Notes: a model not told the origin generated them from the letters alone. A DNA stretch of 7,502 bases from Planctomycetota bacterium (GCA_021828925.1 JAJZCT010000154.1:1-7502), one strand, 5' to 3'. Shown: positions 1 through 7,251, counted from the first letter of the stretch. Numbers and translations are program-made.

Positions 1-473
1 GCTGGCCCTGCTGGCGTTACGGCGAATAATAAACCCATCAGCACGGCAATAACCAGGCGTCGCCGGCGCCATGTGGGGCATAAAATCTGCGTGCTCCAGC
101 CTGCCAACATCGCCATGCCCAGATCAAATACGCCCACCAGGGCGGCGAATCGGTTTGCCGCGCTGAAAATACCCGCAATCGCCGCCAGAAGTACGGCCGC
201 AATGATGCCAAGCTGCAACCATTTTCCAGCGGATATGCGGCCTGCCGCCAGCATCGCTGCGCCGCACGCCAGCAGTGTCAGAAGTGCCAGCCCCATGACT
301 TCCGCCGGCCCGGTGAGGTTCCCCACGCTTGAGGCCCCGACGCGCAGGAAAGCAACCGTCGAACTCCATACGCCGTCACCAATCGGTTCGGGAATGGTCA
401 TGCGAACGCACATGATCACCAGCAATCCCGTCAGGGCCAGCCAAGCTATGGTGTTGCGCCGGGATTCATTCAT
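1..473 (-). CDS. Polytopic membrane protein, probable O-antigen ligase/polymerase-like, 3' part outside window
   Basis: The frame opens with ATG at 473 and stays open to the window edge: 157 complete codons plus two bases, so the C-terminus is missing. The start overlaps the stop of the transferase gene by four bases (ATGA, 473-470), which implies translational coupling; a GGGAG Shine-Dalgarno lies about 10 bases upstream (484-488). Visible hydrophobic segments lie at roughly residues 9-22, 59-77, 87-103, 109-128 and 139-153, with a basic cluster WRRRR (135-139) before the last. This spacing, the motif AANRFAALVG (106-114 region) and its place directly after a WecA-like transferase suggest an O-antigen ligase/Wzy-like protein that would join or transfer lipid-linked glycans on the outer face of the cytoplasmic membrane. 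The large periplasmic loop that would prove this lies outside the window, so the family call is an inference; the existence of the gene is well supported. Confidence 0.75.
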   Translation of the reverse strand, partial: MNESRRNTIAWLALTGLLVIMCVRMTIPEPIGDGVWSSTVAFLRVGASSVGNLTGPAEVMGLALLTLLACGAAMLAAGRISAGKWLQLGIIAAVLLAAIAGIFSAANRFAALVGVFDLGMAMLAGWSTQILCPTWRRRRLVIAVLMGLLFAVTPAGP

Positions 474-1588
474 TGCACATGGTCTCCCAGGCGTTCGAGT
501 ATTCCCACGATGGTTAATATGCTCAAACACTGCGCGCCAATCAGCGCGGCCTCAAAGCCATTTGCCTTCGCCAGCAGTGGCGCGGACAACCCGCTGGCCA
601 GGGTGACGGCATAAATCACCAGCACCGCGCCGCGCTTGGAAAAGCCGTGGCGCGTAAGCCGATGCGAAAAATGATTCGTATCTCCAAGAAATGGGCTGCG
701 CCCTCGATGGAGCCGCAGCAGGCAAACCACGATAAAATCGTACAAGGGGACCGCGGCCACCAGCAGCGGCATGAGCACCGCATACCATCGGCCATGGCCC
801 GCGTAAAAAGTTGTGCGAATGGTCAAGGCCGAAAGGAAAAAGCCCAGCACCATGCTGCCGCCGTCCCCCATAAATATTTTTGCCGGCGGAAAATTGTGAA
901 ACAGAAATCCCGTCGCCGCCCCCACGTACAACAGCAGCAGGCCGCAGATAAACCACTGGTGCGTCTGCAGCGCGGCGATAAAAAAAAGTGCTCCGCAGAT
1001 CGCGGCCACGCCCGCGGAAAGTCCGTCCATGTTGTCCATGAAATTAAACGCATTGGTCAGCACGACAATCCACACCACGCTGGCCGCGGCTGAAACCAGT
1101 GCTCCGCCGGGAAACATGTGATCCAGAAATGTCAGCACCCGGAACCCGCCGGTCTCAATACATTCTCCGCCGCCCACCAGCGCCGCGGCAATCAGCAGTT
1201 GCCACACCAGCTTGGGCATTGCCGCCATGGCCTTGCGATCATCCATCAGCCCCACTACATGAATGCCCAGCGTGCAGATCAGCAGCCACAACGCCAGAAG
1301 CCGATGTGCTGCCAGCCCCGGCAGATACATCCGCACGGATTGCGGCAGCAAATGTTCCAGCGGCTGGCGGGTAAATAGTCCGGCTGCGGCAATTCCGATA
1401 AGCAATGGAATGGCGATCGCCCAGAATATGGCGATGCCGCCGCTGCGGGCGATGGGGGTTTGATGCACCTTGCGCAATCCCGGCTGATCAATCAGCCCGA
1501 TGTGCGCTGAATAGCGCCGCACCAATGCGGTGCCCAGCGCACAAAGCACCAGGCTGCTGAAAAAAAGTCCCAGAGCAATTTGGAGCAT
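470..1588 (-). CDS. WecA/TagO-like polyprenyl-phosphate sugar-1-phosphate transferase
   Basis: An integral membrane enzyme of the MraY/WecA superfamily (glycosyltransferase family 4). It transfers a sugar-1-phosphate, usually GlcNAc-1-P, from a UDP-sugar to undecaprenyl phosphate, the first step of lipid-linked surface glycan synthesis. The 372 residues match the normal length. Family motifs appear in order: GLIDQPGLRKVHQ (31-43) followed by the SGGIAIF segment; the metal-binding DD pair in GLMDDRK (113-119, D116/D117); NAFNFMDNMDGLSAG (179-193); FMGDGGS (239-245, D242); and the cytoplasmic substrate loop RGRSPFLGDTNHFSHRL (295-311), which has the WecA/TagO-type histidines rather than the MraY pattern. 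About ten or eleven hydrophobic segments fill the rest. A GAGG Shine-Dalgarno (1596-1599) sits seven bases before ATG 1588. It lies 52 bases after the DUF4416 gene and overlaps the next gene by ATGA. Its sugar specificity cannot be read from the sequence, so no gene symbol is given. Confidence 0.93.
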   Translation of the reverse strand: MLQIALGLFFSSLVLCALGTALVRRYSAHIGLIDQPGLRKVHQTPIARSGGIAIFWAIAIPLLIGIAAAGLFTRQPLEHLLPQSVRMYLPGLAAHRLLALWLLICTLGIHVVGLMDDRKAMAAMPKLVWQLLIAAALVGGGECIETGGFRVLTFLDHMFPGGALVSAAASVVWIVVLTNAFNFMDNMDGLSAGVAAICGALFFIAALQTHQWFICGLLLLYVGAATGFLFHNFPPAKIFMGDGGSMVLGFFLSALTIRTTFYAGHGRWYAVLMPLLVAAVPLYDFIVVCLLRLHRGRSPFLGDTNHFSHRLTRHGFSKRGAVLVIYAVTLASGLSAPLLAKANGFEAALIGAQCLSILTIVGILERLGDHVQ

Positions 1589-1640
1589 CCATGAACCTCA
1601 ATAAACCCGCATGAGCCGCCGGCAACATTTACCTCTGCGT

Positions 1641-2192
1641 TTACAGCGCGCCGGCCGCCGCGGGCAGTTGTTTTACATACGCTTCGCGGCACCGCATGAA
1701 AAACGCCTGTGCGGCCGGCGTGCGATAGTCCGCATACGTCCACGGCCACGGTGCCCAGCCGGTCGCGGTCCAGTGCAGGGTTACCTCCGCGAAAATGCCG
1801 TCGCCAAGATATACCCGATGGCTATGATCTTTGGTTGTTGCCAGAATGACTTTGGTGCGCGATACATAGCCCGGATCGATATTAATGGGGCGCGCAACAG
1901 CGCCCGGGAATTGCCCCGCCAGAAGGACCTCCGCCATATTGGTTTCCAGCTTGCATTTGGCAAGCGACTGCGGCTCGCACAGCGTGGTAAACCGCACCCA
2001 CTGCCGCAGCAGGCCCGTGCCCATCTGATCTTCGTAATAGGCGGTAAAGTTAAATGGTATGACTTGAGTTTCATCATCAATCGGGCCGTACCATTGCGAA
2101 AGATGTTGTCGTGCCGCGGCGAGCATCGCGTTATTACCCGCGATAATACCGGCGAACCGCAGCACCGGTAAAGGTTTATTGGGTAAAGCCAT
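1641..2192 (-). CDS. DUF4416 family protein
   Basis: A 183-residue soluble protein with no signal peptide or membrane segment. It is recognisable as DUF4416 by its conserved blocks: YGPIDDET (35-42), IPFNFTAYYEDQMG (45-58), then NIDPGYVSRTKVILATTKDH (104-123) running into SHRVYLGDGIFAEVTL (124-139), and PWPWTYADYRT (148-158). The length is typical, and all blocks are intact, so the gene looks functional. The family has no established biochemical role that I know of; the dense conserved acidic, tyrosine, histidine and lysine residues (DPGY, TKDHSHR) would suit an enzyme or ligand-binding protein, but that is inference. ATG 2192 is preceded by AAGGGCGG with seven bases of spacing. It is the first gene of a three-gene set with the lipid-carrier transferase and the O-antigen-ligase-like gene, which hints at a link to envelope glycan synthesis. 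Confidence 0.92.
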   Translation of the reverse strand: MALPNKPLPVLRFAGIIAGNNAMLAAARQHLSQWYGPIDDETQVIPFNFTAYYEDQMGTGLLRQWVRFTTLCEPQSLAKCKLETNMAEVLLAGQFPGAVARPINIDPGYVSRTKVILATTKDHSHRVYLGDGIFAEVTLHWTATGWAPWPWTYADYRTPAAQAFFMRCREAYVKQLPAAAGAL

Positions 2193-2318
2193 AAAACAAC
2201 CGCCCTTATTCTACCGCAGCCCGATGCACAGCCGCCACCTCGTGGTTGCTCCAATATAGCCAAACGCGGCAGCCGCAGGTCCCTTCACCCGCATAGACCG
2301 CGACGCCTTAATTTCTCC

Positions 2319-2347
2319 GCCCCGGCGTTGCCACGGCGGCACGGGGC
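2319..2347 (-). other. GC-rich hairpin between the two operons, possible 3'-end element
   Basis: GCCCCG (2319-2324) pairs with CGGGGC (2342-2347), and inside it TGCC (2329-2332) pairs with GGCA (2338-2341), leaving a five-base loop and a four-base bulge on one side. A second small hairpin, TGCCG-TTT-CGGCA, lies at 2369-2381. Both are downstream of the stop codon of the 1306-residue gene (2428) and upstream of the DUF4416 start (2192). Neither is followed by a U-tract on either strand, so they are not canonical intrinsic terminators. They could protect a 3' end or act with Rho. Function is uncertain. Confidence 0.35.
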
Positions 2348-2398
2348 TGACATGGCGGCGTGACTCAATGCCGTTTCGGCAAGTTGAATTATCGACAA

Positions 2399-2442
2399 TG
2401 CCCCGAAATCAGCAAGCCCGTTGGTCTTCAAGGCGCTTTGCG
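2399..2442. repeat. 44-bp perfect direct repeat, copy 1
   Basis: Identical over 44 bases to 7043-7086, same orientation; identity ends abruptly on both sides (2398 A versus 7042 G; 2443 T versus 7087 G). It begins TGCCCCGAAATCAGC and ends AAGGCGCTTTGCG. This copy covers the last four codons (RKAP) and the stop of the zinc-ribbon/propeller gene and runs 29 bases beyond it. Within it, 2412-2441 can fold as an imperfect hairpin (GCAAGCCC against GGCGCTTTGC with two single-base bulges, then TTG/CAA). Confidence 0.9.
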
Positions 2443-5400
2443 TAATCCCGGCAGGGCAACCCACCGTGGTCTGTTTGGCGTTGCAAGCCCCCGCGGTCCG
2501 ATCACCGAAACATTGGCAGACGTCAGGGTGTCGGCAAAGATATGGGTTGGCATGTTCGGCGAGGTGACCTGTTCGGTGAATAAGCGGTTGTTGTAACGGT
2601 CCACGTACTGCTGAGGATTTTTACTGGCCGCCGCCGACAAGAATGGTGGAATAGTCGGGCCAATCTGCCTCGATTGGCTCCAAAGCGTCTTTCCGGATTT
2701 CTCGACAACCCAGTTGATCACTCTTCCCGTTGCCGTGAGCATAAATGGATGCAGATTCCCGAACAATCCATAGCCGAATTCTTCGCTTAGCGGCTTGCTG
2801 GCACGGCAGGAAATGGTCATGACCAAATTCTGTTGCGTCCCCAACCGGAATCCCTCAAGCCGTAATTGCCGGATTGCCGCTTGTTTATATCTGCCGGAAA
2901 GCCCCAAAAAATTTCCGGGAACAACTTCGACGGATATTGCGTCGCCCGGTTTCAGCGGCATTTTTGGACCGCGGACGGCCGCGGCCTTCACCATCTTTGG
3001 CGTCGGTAGTCGCACACCCACCAGGTCCCAGCGGTTTCCCGCCAGCTCCAGAGTCCAGCATCGCTGATCAAATGACCGCGTGATGCCGGAAGGGGAATAA
3101 TACGCGGTGGGAGTTTGCAATCGCCAGATCGCATGGCGCTGCGGCCAGTCAAAAACGGTTCCGTTCATTTCCAGGAACCGGTTCCCAAGCCATTGCAGCG
3201 GGGCACCACGCCATATTTCAGAATTTCTGGTGCCCGGCTTATCCGGCGGTTGCCGTGGTGAACTGAAGCGGCCCATGTATTTACCGCGGTGTAAATTCCA
3301 CACCGCCAGTTGAGCCTCACCCACCAACATAGCCAGATGGCCGGCGTCCGGTGAGAATGCGAGCGGGCCGACCAATGCGGGCGGCCCTGGTAACGGGCCG
3401 ATGAGTTTACCCGACCCGATGTTGATGAGATAGATTCCGTCAATCGCGGCAAATGCCAGGAGCTTTCTTGCGGCGTCCATCACGGGTTCAGGATAGGTAA
3501 GGGCCGAAAAGGTGCATTCCGCCCGGCAACCGGAAACCGACCAGATCACAACCGTCCCGCGCGTGGTCATCGTCATTGCCTGATCAGCCGGAAGCAGGCG
3601 GCCGTAGAGAATATTTACCGGGACATTTCCCATTGGCTTTAACGCAACGTGCCAAGCCACGGCTTTCACGGCGGTTCCTCGCTCCGGCCAGCGATAAACA
3701 TCCACCGTATCACGCGTGCAAAGGAGCATGGTTTTACCGTCCGCGCCGAGATCGAGAATCTTGGCACCCGGTGTGGGGGATTCGAAACTTCCCAGTATCG
3801 CCCCGGATCGCAGATCAATGCGATCAAGCCAAAACGCCGTTGGTTGGGACATTCCCCCCACGGAAAATTGCCGATACGCCACAATCGCAATGTTGCTGTG
3901 CGCCCCGGCAAAGTGAATTGAGTCAAATTGCAGGCGATGTCCGGGGCCTCCCTGTTGGGACGTCAATAACCGGGTGGGGATAATGCGTGCCGGTACTGCA
4001 GTAGTGGAAATCCGCGGCTCATTGATCTTAACCGACCAGTGTGCCGGAATGGCGTTGGGAAGGGTAATTTCGGCGCAGCGCTTCAGATTGGCCTTTTTCA
4101 GAGGCCCGAGTTTCCAGTCGTCGTGACTTTCACCCTTTTGCACGCTTGCCAGTTCCCTCGCGAGAACGCTGTGGCCGGCGTGCAAGACCGTGTACCCCCA
4201 CTCTGAACCTGCTGACGCGGCGCATACCAACTGCGACGTGTCCGGCATCCACGCCAGCATATTCTGATAATCGACGTCCCGGTGTCCCCGCGCCGGATTT
4301 GGAAAGCGATGATACAGCCGTCCGGATTCCAGATCGACCATATCCAGTCCGATCTGCCACCCGCCGTTACCGCTTAAGCAACCAAAACTGCCGGCTGCCG
4401 GCACCCGCTCAAATTCGGAATAAGCGGGATGAAACTCCGCTTGGGCGGCTAAGCTGCCGTTCCTGGCGTTCCATTTAAGCAGGTAGTCAACGCGTTGGGG
4501 GAAGCTGTACCCGGAGATTTCCGCCGCAATCCCGGAGCCACCGGGTGAAAACGCCAACCGGCCAGTCTGCGACCTGAACTCCCGCGGCAGTGTTACCCTG
4601 CTTTCGCCAACCAATTTGCCCTTCGTGATATCCCAGAGACGCAAAATTCCGTGCGAAAAGGCAGCAAGGTATTTTCCCCCCGGGCTGATTTGCAGCGGCG
4701 TGTTCTGGTGGACGGATTTACTTATCCATGTGCGCGCCACCTTGCCCGACCGGTTATCGAGGACATAAAGCCGGGTAACGATCCGATTATCGGTGCTTTC
4801 AATTACCAGGCGGGATTTGGCCGCAAAGCCGATGAGTTTATAGGGACAGACCCGGGCGAAACTCTCGTGCCACAGCATTCGCCCGGTGCTGGAGGACCAG
4901 AGAGCCATTATCTGTTTTGTCGAGCCGGGCAGGTTTGGGCCATTGCTCGTGGGCTCGTAGGGTTGTTCCACTGCCGCGATGAAACTCGAGCCGGGGCTCA
5001 TCCGGGCTTGCACCACTGTAGCCGCGGGCGTTGACAGAGCCAGGCGGGCACCGCCAGTTTGCAGGTTAATGGCATAGAAATGCAGAAAGCGTCCCTCAAA
5101 CCATGTTTGACCGCCGAGATAACTTCCTTGCGGGCAGCACGCCACATTCTGCAGATGAAATGGGATAACGGCGTGGCCGCGCGCGTCGATCCTGAGAGGC
5201 TTCTTCGGCGGGTCGACCGTGGCGTGCCAGAACATGACTGACGATGTTGGCAGGTCGGGCCGCCTGCCGGCATTCCTCAGCCCAGTTTGATTAAACAGCG
5301 TCGCGGGGTTCGCGGGAGTTACGGTAAGGTGTGGCGCACCGCTGGAAGGAACATTCGCGGTAACGCCGCCGGATTGGCCGGCGTGATTGAGATTTGGAAT

Positions 5401-6348
5401 TACCGCATCAGTTATCGGTGCGACGGGGGTCTGGGGAGGAACCTTGGCGAGCTGATCTAGAGGGAAATTGCCGATAACCGGCCGATTCCGCATGGCGTAT
5501 TTGTATGGGGAAAAGCCGAATTCAACAGTGGGGTGTATTGGGCACAGCACCACCCCGGGCTGGCCCAGGTGGCTCATTGGCAGTGACAGTGTCAATGGGC
5601 CGGTCACCGTGTTTTGTGCCGCAAACTGCAATATGTCGTACACCGTTCCGCCGGGGGGCACGGTGCAAACCCGCCAAGTGAATCCGGGAATGGGGCTGTA
5701 ATTTGCAGCCAACAATCTGTTGACGCTCCCGCTTGCTGGATGTCCCCAAAAAGCAGTCCGAAATTCGCTGTACCACGATCGGCTTCCTTCGCGGTGATAG
5801 CCCAATTGCGGGGGAGCCCCGGTTTCAGCCTCCTGGGGGCGCCAAGTTTTATAGGTTATGGCCTTAGAACTGGAAGAGTTGTGCACCCGCACGACAACAA
5901 TGATTCGCTCCGCACTTCCATTAGAGACCATGACGAGCGACTCCAAAATGCACTGCCTGACGCTGATCTGGCAAGGCCCGGCCCGCGCGATGGCACCCTG
6001 CGAAACGCGGGTTATCATTCGGCCGAAATCGTGGTTATGAGCATGGTTGACTACCATGATCGCCGCGACCAGTCCGGTAAGATAGATGCCGATCCATAAC
6101 ACGGGAAGCGGGGCAACCGGCCCCGGCGACTGTCGGAACGGCCGGAATCTGGGAGAGGAGTGTGGCAGCGCAACCGGCGGTTTTGATTTTCGTTTCGCCA
6201 ACGGGGGCGTATGTGGCGGCTTCGCCGGTGCCGAGGCGTCAGATTCAGCCAGTGCACAGTAGGCGCAAATTACACGCCCATCTCGAACCGTCAATGGCTC
6301 GTTGATTGGAATATCTCGGCCACACGCTGTGCAGATTTCAGCATCCAT
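2428..6348 (-). CDS. Large membrane-anchored protein: zinc ribbon, TM helix, Ig-like domain, WD40/YVTN-like propeller, C-terminal beta domain
   Basis: I do not recognise a named family for the whole 1306-residue protein. Residues 1-34 form a small zinc ribbon (C6-x2-C9 ... C28-x2-C31). A basic, proline-rich stretch (about 38-79) precedes one strong hydrophobic helix at about 80-100 (VLWIGIYLTGLVAAIMVV), so the positive-inside rule puts the ribbon in the cytoplasm and the remaining 1200 residues outside. Residues about 125-285 look like an Ig-like domain of a type common in planctomycete proteins (VVVRVHNSSSSKAITYKTW, 151-169; VPPGGTVYDILQF, 230-242). A Pro/Asn-rich linker follows (about 300-370). 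Degenerate WD40/YVTN blades are seen at 552-580 (ISPGGKYLAAFSHGILRLWD), 598-630, 865-888, 925-940 and 996-1023 (LAFSPDAGHLAMLV ... LAVWNLHRGK). A C-terminal beta domain occupies about 1130-1235. ATG 6348 lies three bases after the RDD gene stop, with GGTGG as a weak Shine-Dalgarno inside that gene. Likely a sensor or scaffold at the membrane; no catalytic motif is visible. Confidence 0.9.
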   Translation of the reverse strand: MDAEICTACGRDIPINEPLTVRDGRVICAYCALAESDASAPAKPPHTPPLAKRKSKPPVALPHSSPRFRPFRQSPGPVAPLPVLWIGIYLTGLVAAIMVVNHAHNHDFGRMITRVSQGAIARAGPCQISVRQCILESLVMVSNGSAERIIVVVRVHNSSSSKAITYKTWRPQEAETGAPPQLGYHREGSRSWYSEFRTAFWGHPASGSVNRLLAANYSPIPGFTWRVCTVPPGGTVYDILQFAAQNTVTGPLTLSLPMSHLGQPGVVLCPIHPTVEFGFSPYKYAMRNRPVIGNFPLDQLAKVPPQTPVAPITDAVIPNLNHAGQSGGVTANVPSSGAPHLTVTPANPATLFNQTGLRNAGRRPDLPTSSVMFWHATVDPPKKPLRIDARGHAVIPFHLQNVACCPQGSYLGGQTWFEGRFLHFYAINLQTGGARLALSTPAATVVQARMSPGSSFIAAVEQPYEPTSNGPNLPGSTKQIMALWSSSTGRMLWHESFARVCPYKLIGFAAKSRLVIESTDNRIVTRLYVLDNRSGKVARTWISKSVHQNTPLQISPGGKYLAAFSHGILRLWDITKGKLVGESRVTLPREFRSQTGRLAFSPGGSGIAAEISGYSFPQRVDYLLKWNARNGSLAAQAEFHPAYSEFERVPAAGSFGCLSGNGGWQIGLDMVDLESGRLYHRFPNPARGHRDVDYQNMLAWMPDTSQLVCAASAGSEWGYTVLHAGHSVLARELASVQKGESHDDWKLGPLKKANLKRCAEITLPNAIPAHWSVKINEPRISTTAVPARIIPTRLLTSQQGGPGHRLQFDSIHFAGAHSNIAIVAYRQFSVGGMSQPTAFWLDRIDLRSGAILGSFESPTPGAKILDLGADGKTMLLCTRDTVDVYRWPERGTAVKAVAWHVALKPMGNVPVNILYGRLLPADQAMTMTTRGTVVIWSVSGCRAECTFSALTYPEPVMDAARKLLAFAAIDGIYLINIGSGKLIGPLPGPPALVGPLAFSPDAGHLAMLVGEAQLAVWNLHRGKYMGRFSSPRQPPDKPGTRNSEIWRGAPLQWLGNRFLEMNGTVFDWPQRHAIWRLQTPTAYYSPSGITRSFDQRCWTLELAGNRWDLVGVRLPTPKMVKAAAVRGPKMPLKPGDAISVEVVPGNFLGLSGRYKQAAIRQLRLEGFRLGTQQNLVMTISCRASKPLSEEFGYGLFGNLHPFMLTATGRVINWVVEKSGKTLWSQSRQIGPTIPPFLSAAASKNPQQYVDRYNNRLFTEQVTSPNMPTHIFADTLTSANVSVIGPRGLATPNRPRWVALPGLRKAP

Positions 6349-6351
6349 AGC

Positions 6352-6876
6352 TTAGTCCACCACCACGCGAGTGTTGGCGAGAAGGTCATGTAGCGATCGC
6401 TGGGCCTTAAAGTCAATGGGTGTCATAATAAAATCCAGTATTGCCCACAGAATCACCAGGGCCAGTCCGATTACTGCCACCACAGGATTAATGTAATCCG
6501 ATAAATACCGCAGTGCCAGCTCTGGAATAATAAACAGACCGGGATAGAGAATACTACGCAGGAATATCTGGCCAAAGCTTGGCGTATACCCGTTTGCATC
6601 CACCACCCGTAAAAACAACATTGCCTTGCCGGGTGTACGGCCCATCAGGCTGTGGAAAAGCCCGAAGTAACAGACCTGCACCCATGCGATGGCCAAACCA
6701 ACATCCTTATCGTCTGGTGTTGCTTGTAGCGCCAATAGTGATTCGTGGTTAAACGCAGTGACATTAAAAGACCACAAAGTTATCGCCGTCCCCAGCAAAA
6801 CCAGTATGCCGCAGTCGACCAGCCACGCGGTCAAGCGACGGTAAAAGCTGGGGGTCTCCAGTTCATATCGCACCAT
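6352..6876 (-). CDS. RDD family membrane protein
   Basis: A 174-residue integral membrane protein. The RDD hallmarks are present: SFYRRLTAWLVDCGILVLLG (10-29) with conserved R14 and D21; the central LMGRTPGKAMLFLRVVDANG motif (77-96) followed by SFGQIFLRSILY; and the C-terminal D155, QRSLHDLLANT (159-169). Hydrophobic helices lie at about 16-38, 58-78, 104-125 and 131-152. RDD proteins have been linked to ion transport in some bacteria, but most are uncharacterised, so the substrate is unknown. I place the start at ATG 6876 because GGGG (6885-6888) lies eight bases upstream and the RDD domain begins at once; a GTG at 6906 in the same frame would add ten residues but has no visible Shine-Dalgarno. 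It is the first gene of an operon with the zinc-ribbon/propeller gene three bases downstream, suggesting that the two proteins act together in the membrane. Confidence 0.92.
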   Translation of the reverse strand: MVRYELETPSFYRRLTAWLVDCGILVLLGTAITLWSFNVTAFNHESLLALQATPDDKDVGLAIAWVQVCYFGLFHSLMGRTPGKAMLFLRVVDANGYTPSFGQIFLRSILYPGLFIIPELALRYLSDYINPVVAVIGLALVILWAILDFIMTPIDFKAQRSLHDLLANTRVVVD

Positions 6877-6884
6877 TACCGCAT

Positions 6885-6888
6885 CCCC
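6885..6888 (-). promoter_or_regulatory. Shine-Dalgarno that decides the RDD gene start
   Basis: On the minus strand, GGGG stands eight bases before ATG 6876. No comparable purine run precedes the alternative GTG at 6906. The match is short and G-only, so it favours the ATG start without proving it. Confidence 0.5.
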
Positions 6889-6930
6889 AAGGAAGTTCTG
6901 AACCACCGGTCAACAAATGAATTCACCGTT

Positions 6931-6960
6931 ATGATACGATTTCGTCGGTTGGGGAGTCAA
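6931..6960 (-). promoter_or_regulatory. Sigma70-type promoter of the RDD-propeller operon
   Basis: On the minus strand a -35 box TTGACT (6960-6955) and a -10 box TATCAT (6936-6931) each differ from consensus at one position and are 18 bases apart. A T-rich run (ATTTTTTC) just upstream of the -35 could act as an UP element. The expected transcription start is near 6924, giving a leader of about 48 bases to ATG 6876. It is the best promoter match I see in the window and stands exactly where the operon needs one. Its spacer and -10 overlap an inverted repeat. Confidence 0.7.
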
Positions 6961-6972
6961 GAAAAAATCGTA
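6935..6972. promoter_or_regulatory. Inverted repeat around the -35 box, candidate operator
   Basis: TACGATTT (6935-6942) and its exact reverse complement AAATCGTA (6965-6972) are separated by 22 bases; counting two further positions outward (GA versus GG) the arms match 9 of 10. The arm centres are 30 bases apart, close to three helical turns, so both faces would point the same way. One arm touches the -10 box and the other lies just upstream of the -35, so a bound dimer or tetramer would block polymerase. The regulator is unknown and not encoded in the window. Confidence 0.5.
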
Positions 6973-7042
6973 CCAAACTCCCGAAGAGGCCTGGGAAAAT
7001 CGCGCTGTGCGGCCCGGCGATTCGCCGGACAAGCTCAGCCCG

Positions 7043-7086
7043 TGCCCCGAAATCAGCAAGCCCGTTGGTCTTCAAGGCGCTTTGCG
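7043..7086. repeat. 44-bp perfect direct repeat, copy 2
   Basis: Identical to 2399-2442 and in the same orientation. Here it lies in non-coding DNA about 70 bases upstream of the operator-like repeat and the promoter of the RDD-propeller operon. The minus-strand frame that encodes RKAP-stop in copy 1 is preceded here by only about 25 open codons without a recognisable product, so this copy does not obviously end a gene. The same imperfect hairpin potential spans 7056-7085. Confidence 0.9.
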
Positions 7087-7235
7087 GGGCCTGTGACAGG
7101 TTCCGCAAGGCCTTTGTGACCCTGATCCTTGGCTTTCTAACTCTGCCGTTACCGGCACCATCAGTCAAATCCATATCTCAATCCGGCTCGGCATCGCATG
7201 TACGCGCCGCACCCAAAACCAATTTGCTCGTTGCT

Positions 7236-7251
7236 TCCCGGCGCGCCGGGA
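7236..7251. repeat. 16-bp perfect GC palindrome
   Basis: TCCCGGCGCGCCGGGA is fully self-complementary with no loop. It lacks a T-tract, so it is not an intrinsic terminator. It could be a protein-binding site or a chance feature of G+C-rich DNA; it overlaps one copy of the CGCGCCGGGATTC motif. Confidence 0.4.

Noticed and set aside
73..1463. Several plus-strand open frames opposite the membrane-protein genes
   Set aside because: They are antisense to genes with clear membrane segments and catalytic motifs; their proline/arginine/alanine-rich products are typical shadows of G+C-rich coding DNA.
2253..2258. TATATT as a -10 box for the DUF4416 operon
   Set aside because: No acceptable -35 hexamer lies 16-18 bases upstream and there is no extended -10 TG, so the promoter of that operon remains undefined.
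2360..2596. Plus-strand 78-codon open frame over the 3' end of the 1306-residue gene
   Set aside because: It is antisense to a well-supported gene, includes the 44-bp repeat and has no recognisable product.
2399..7086. The repeat-flanked segment as an insertion sequence or composite transposon
   Set aside because: No transposase or recombinase gene, no terminal inverted repeats, and the direct repeats are far longer than ordinary target duplications.
6929..7174. Minus-strand 81-codon open frame upstream of the RDD gene
   Set aside because: It runs through the 44-bp repeat, the operator-like repeat and the promoter, uses AGA/AGG and other codons unlike the neighbouring genes, and shows no family signature.
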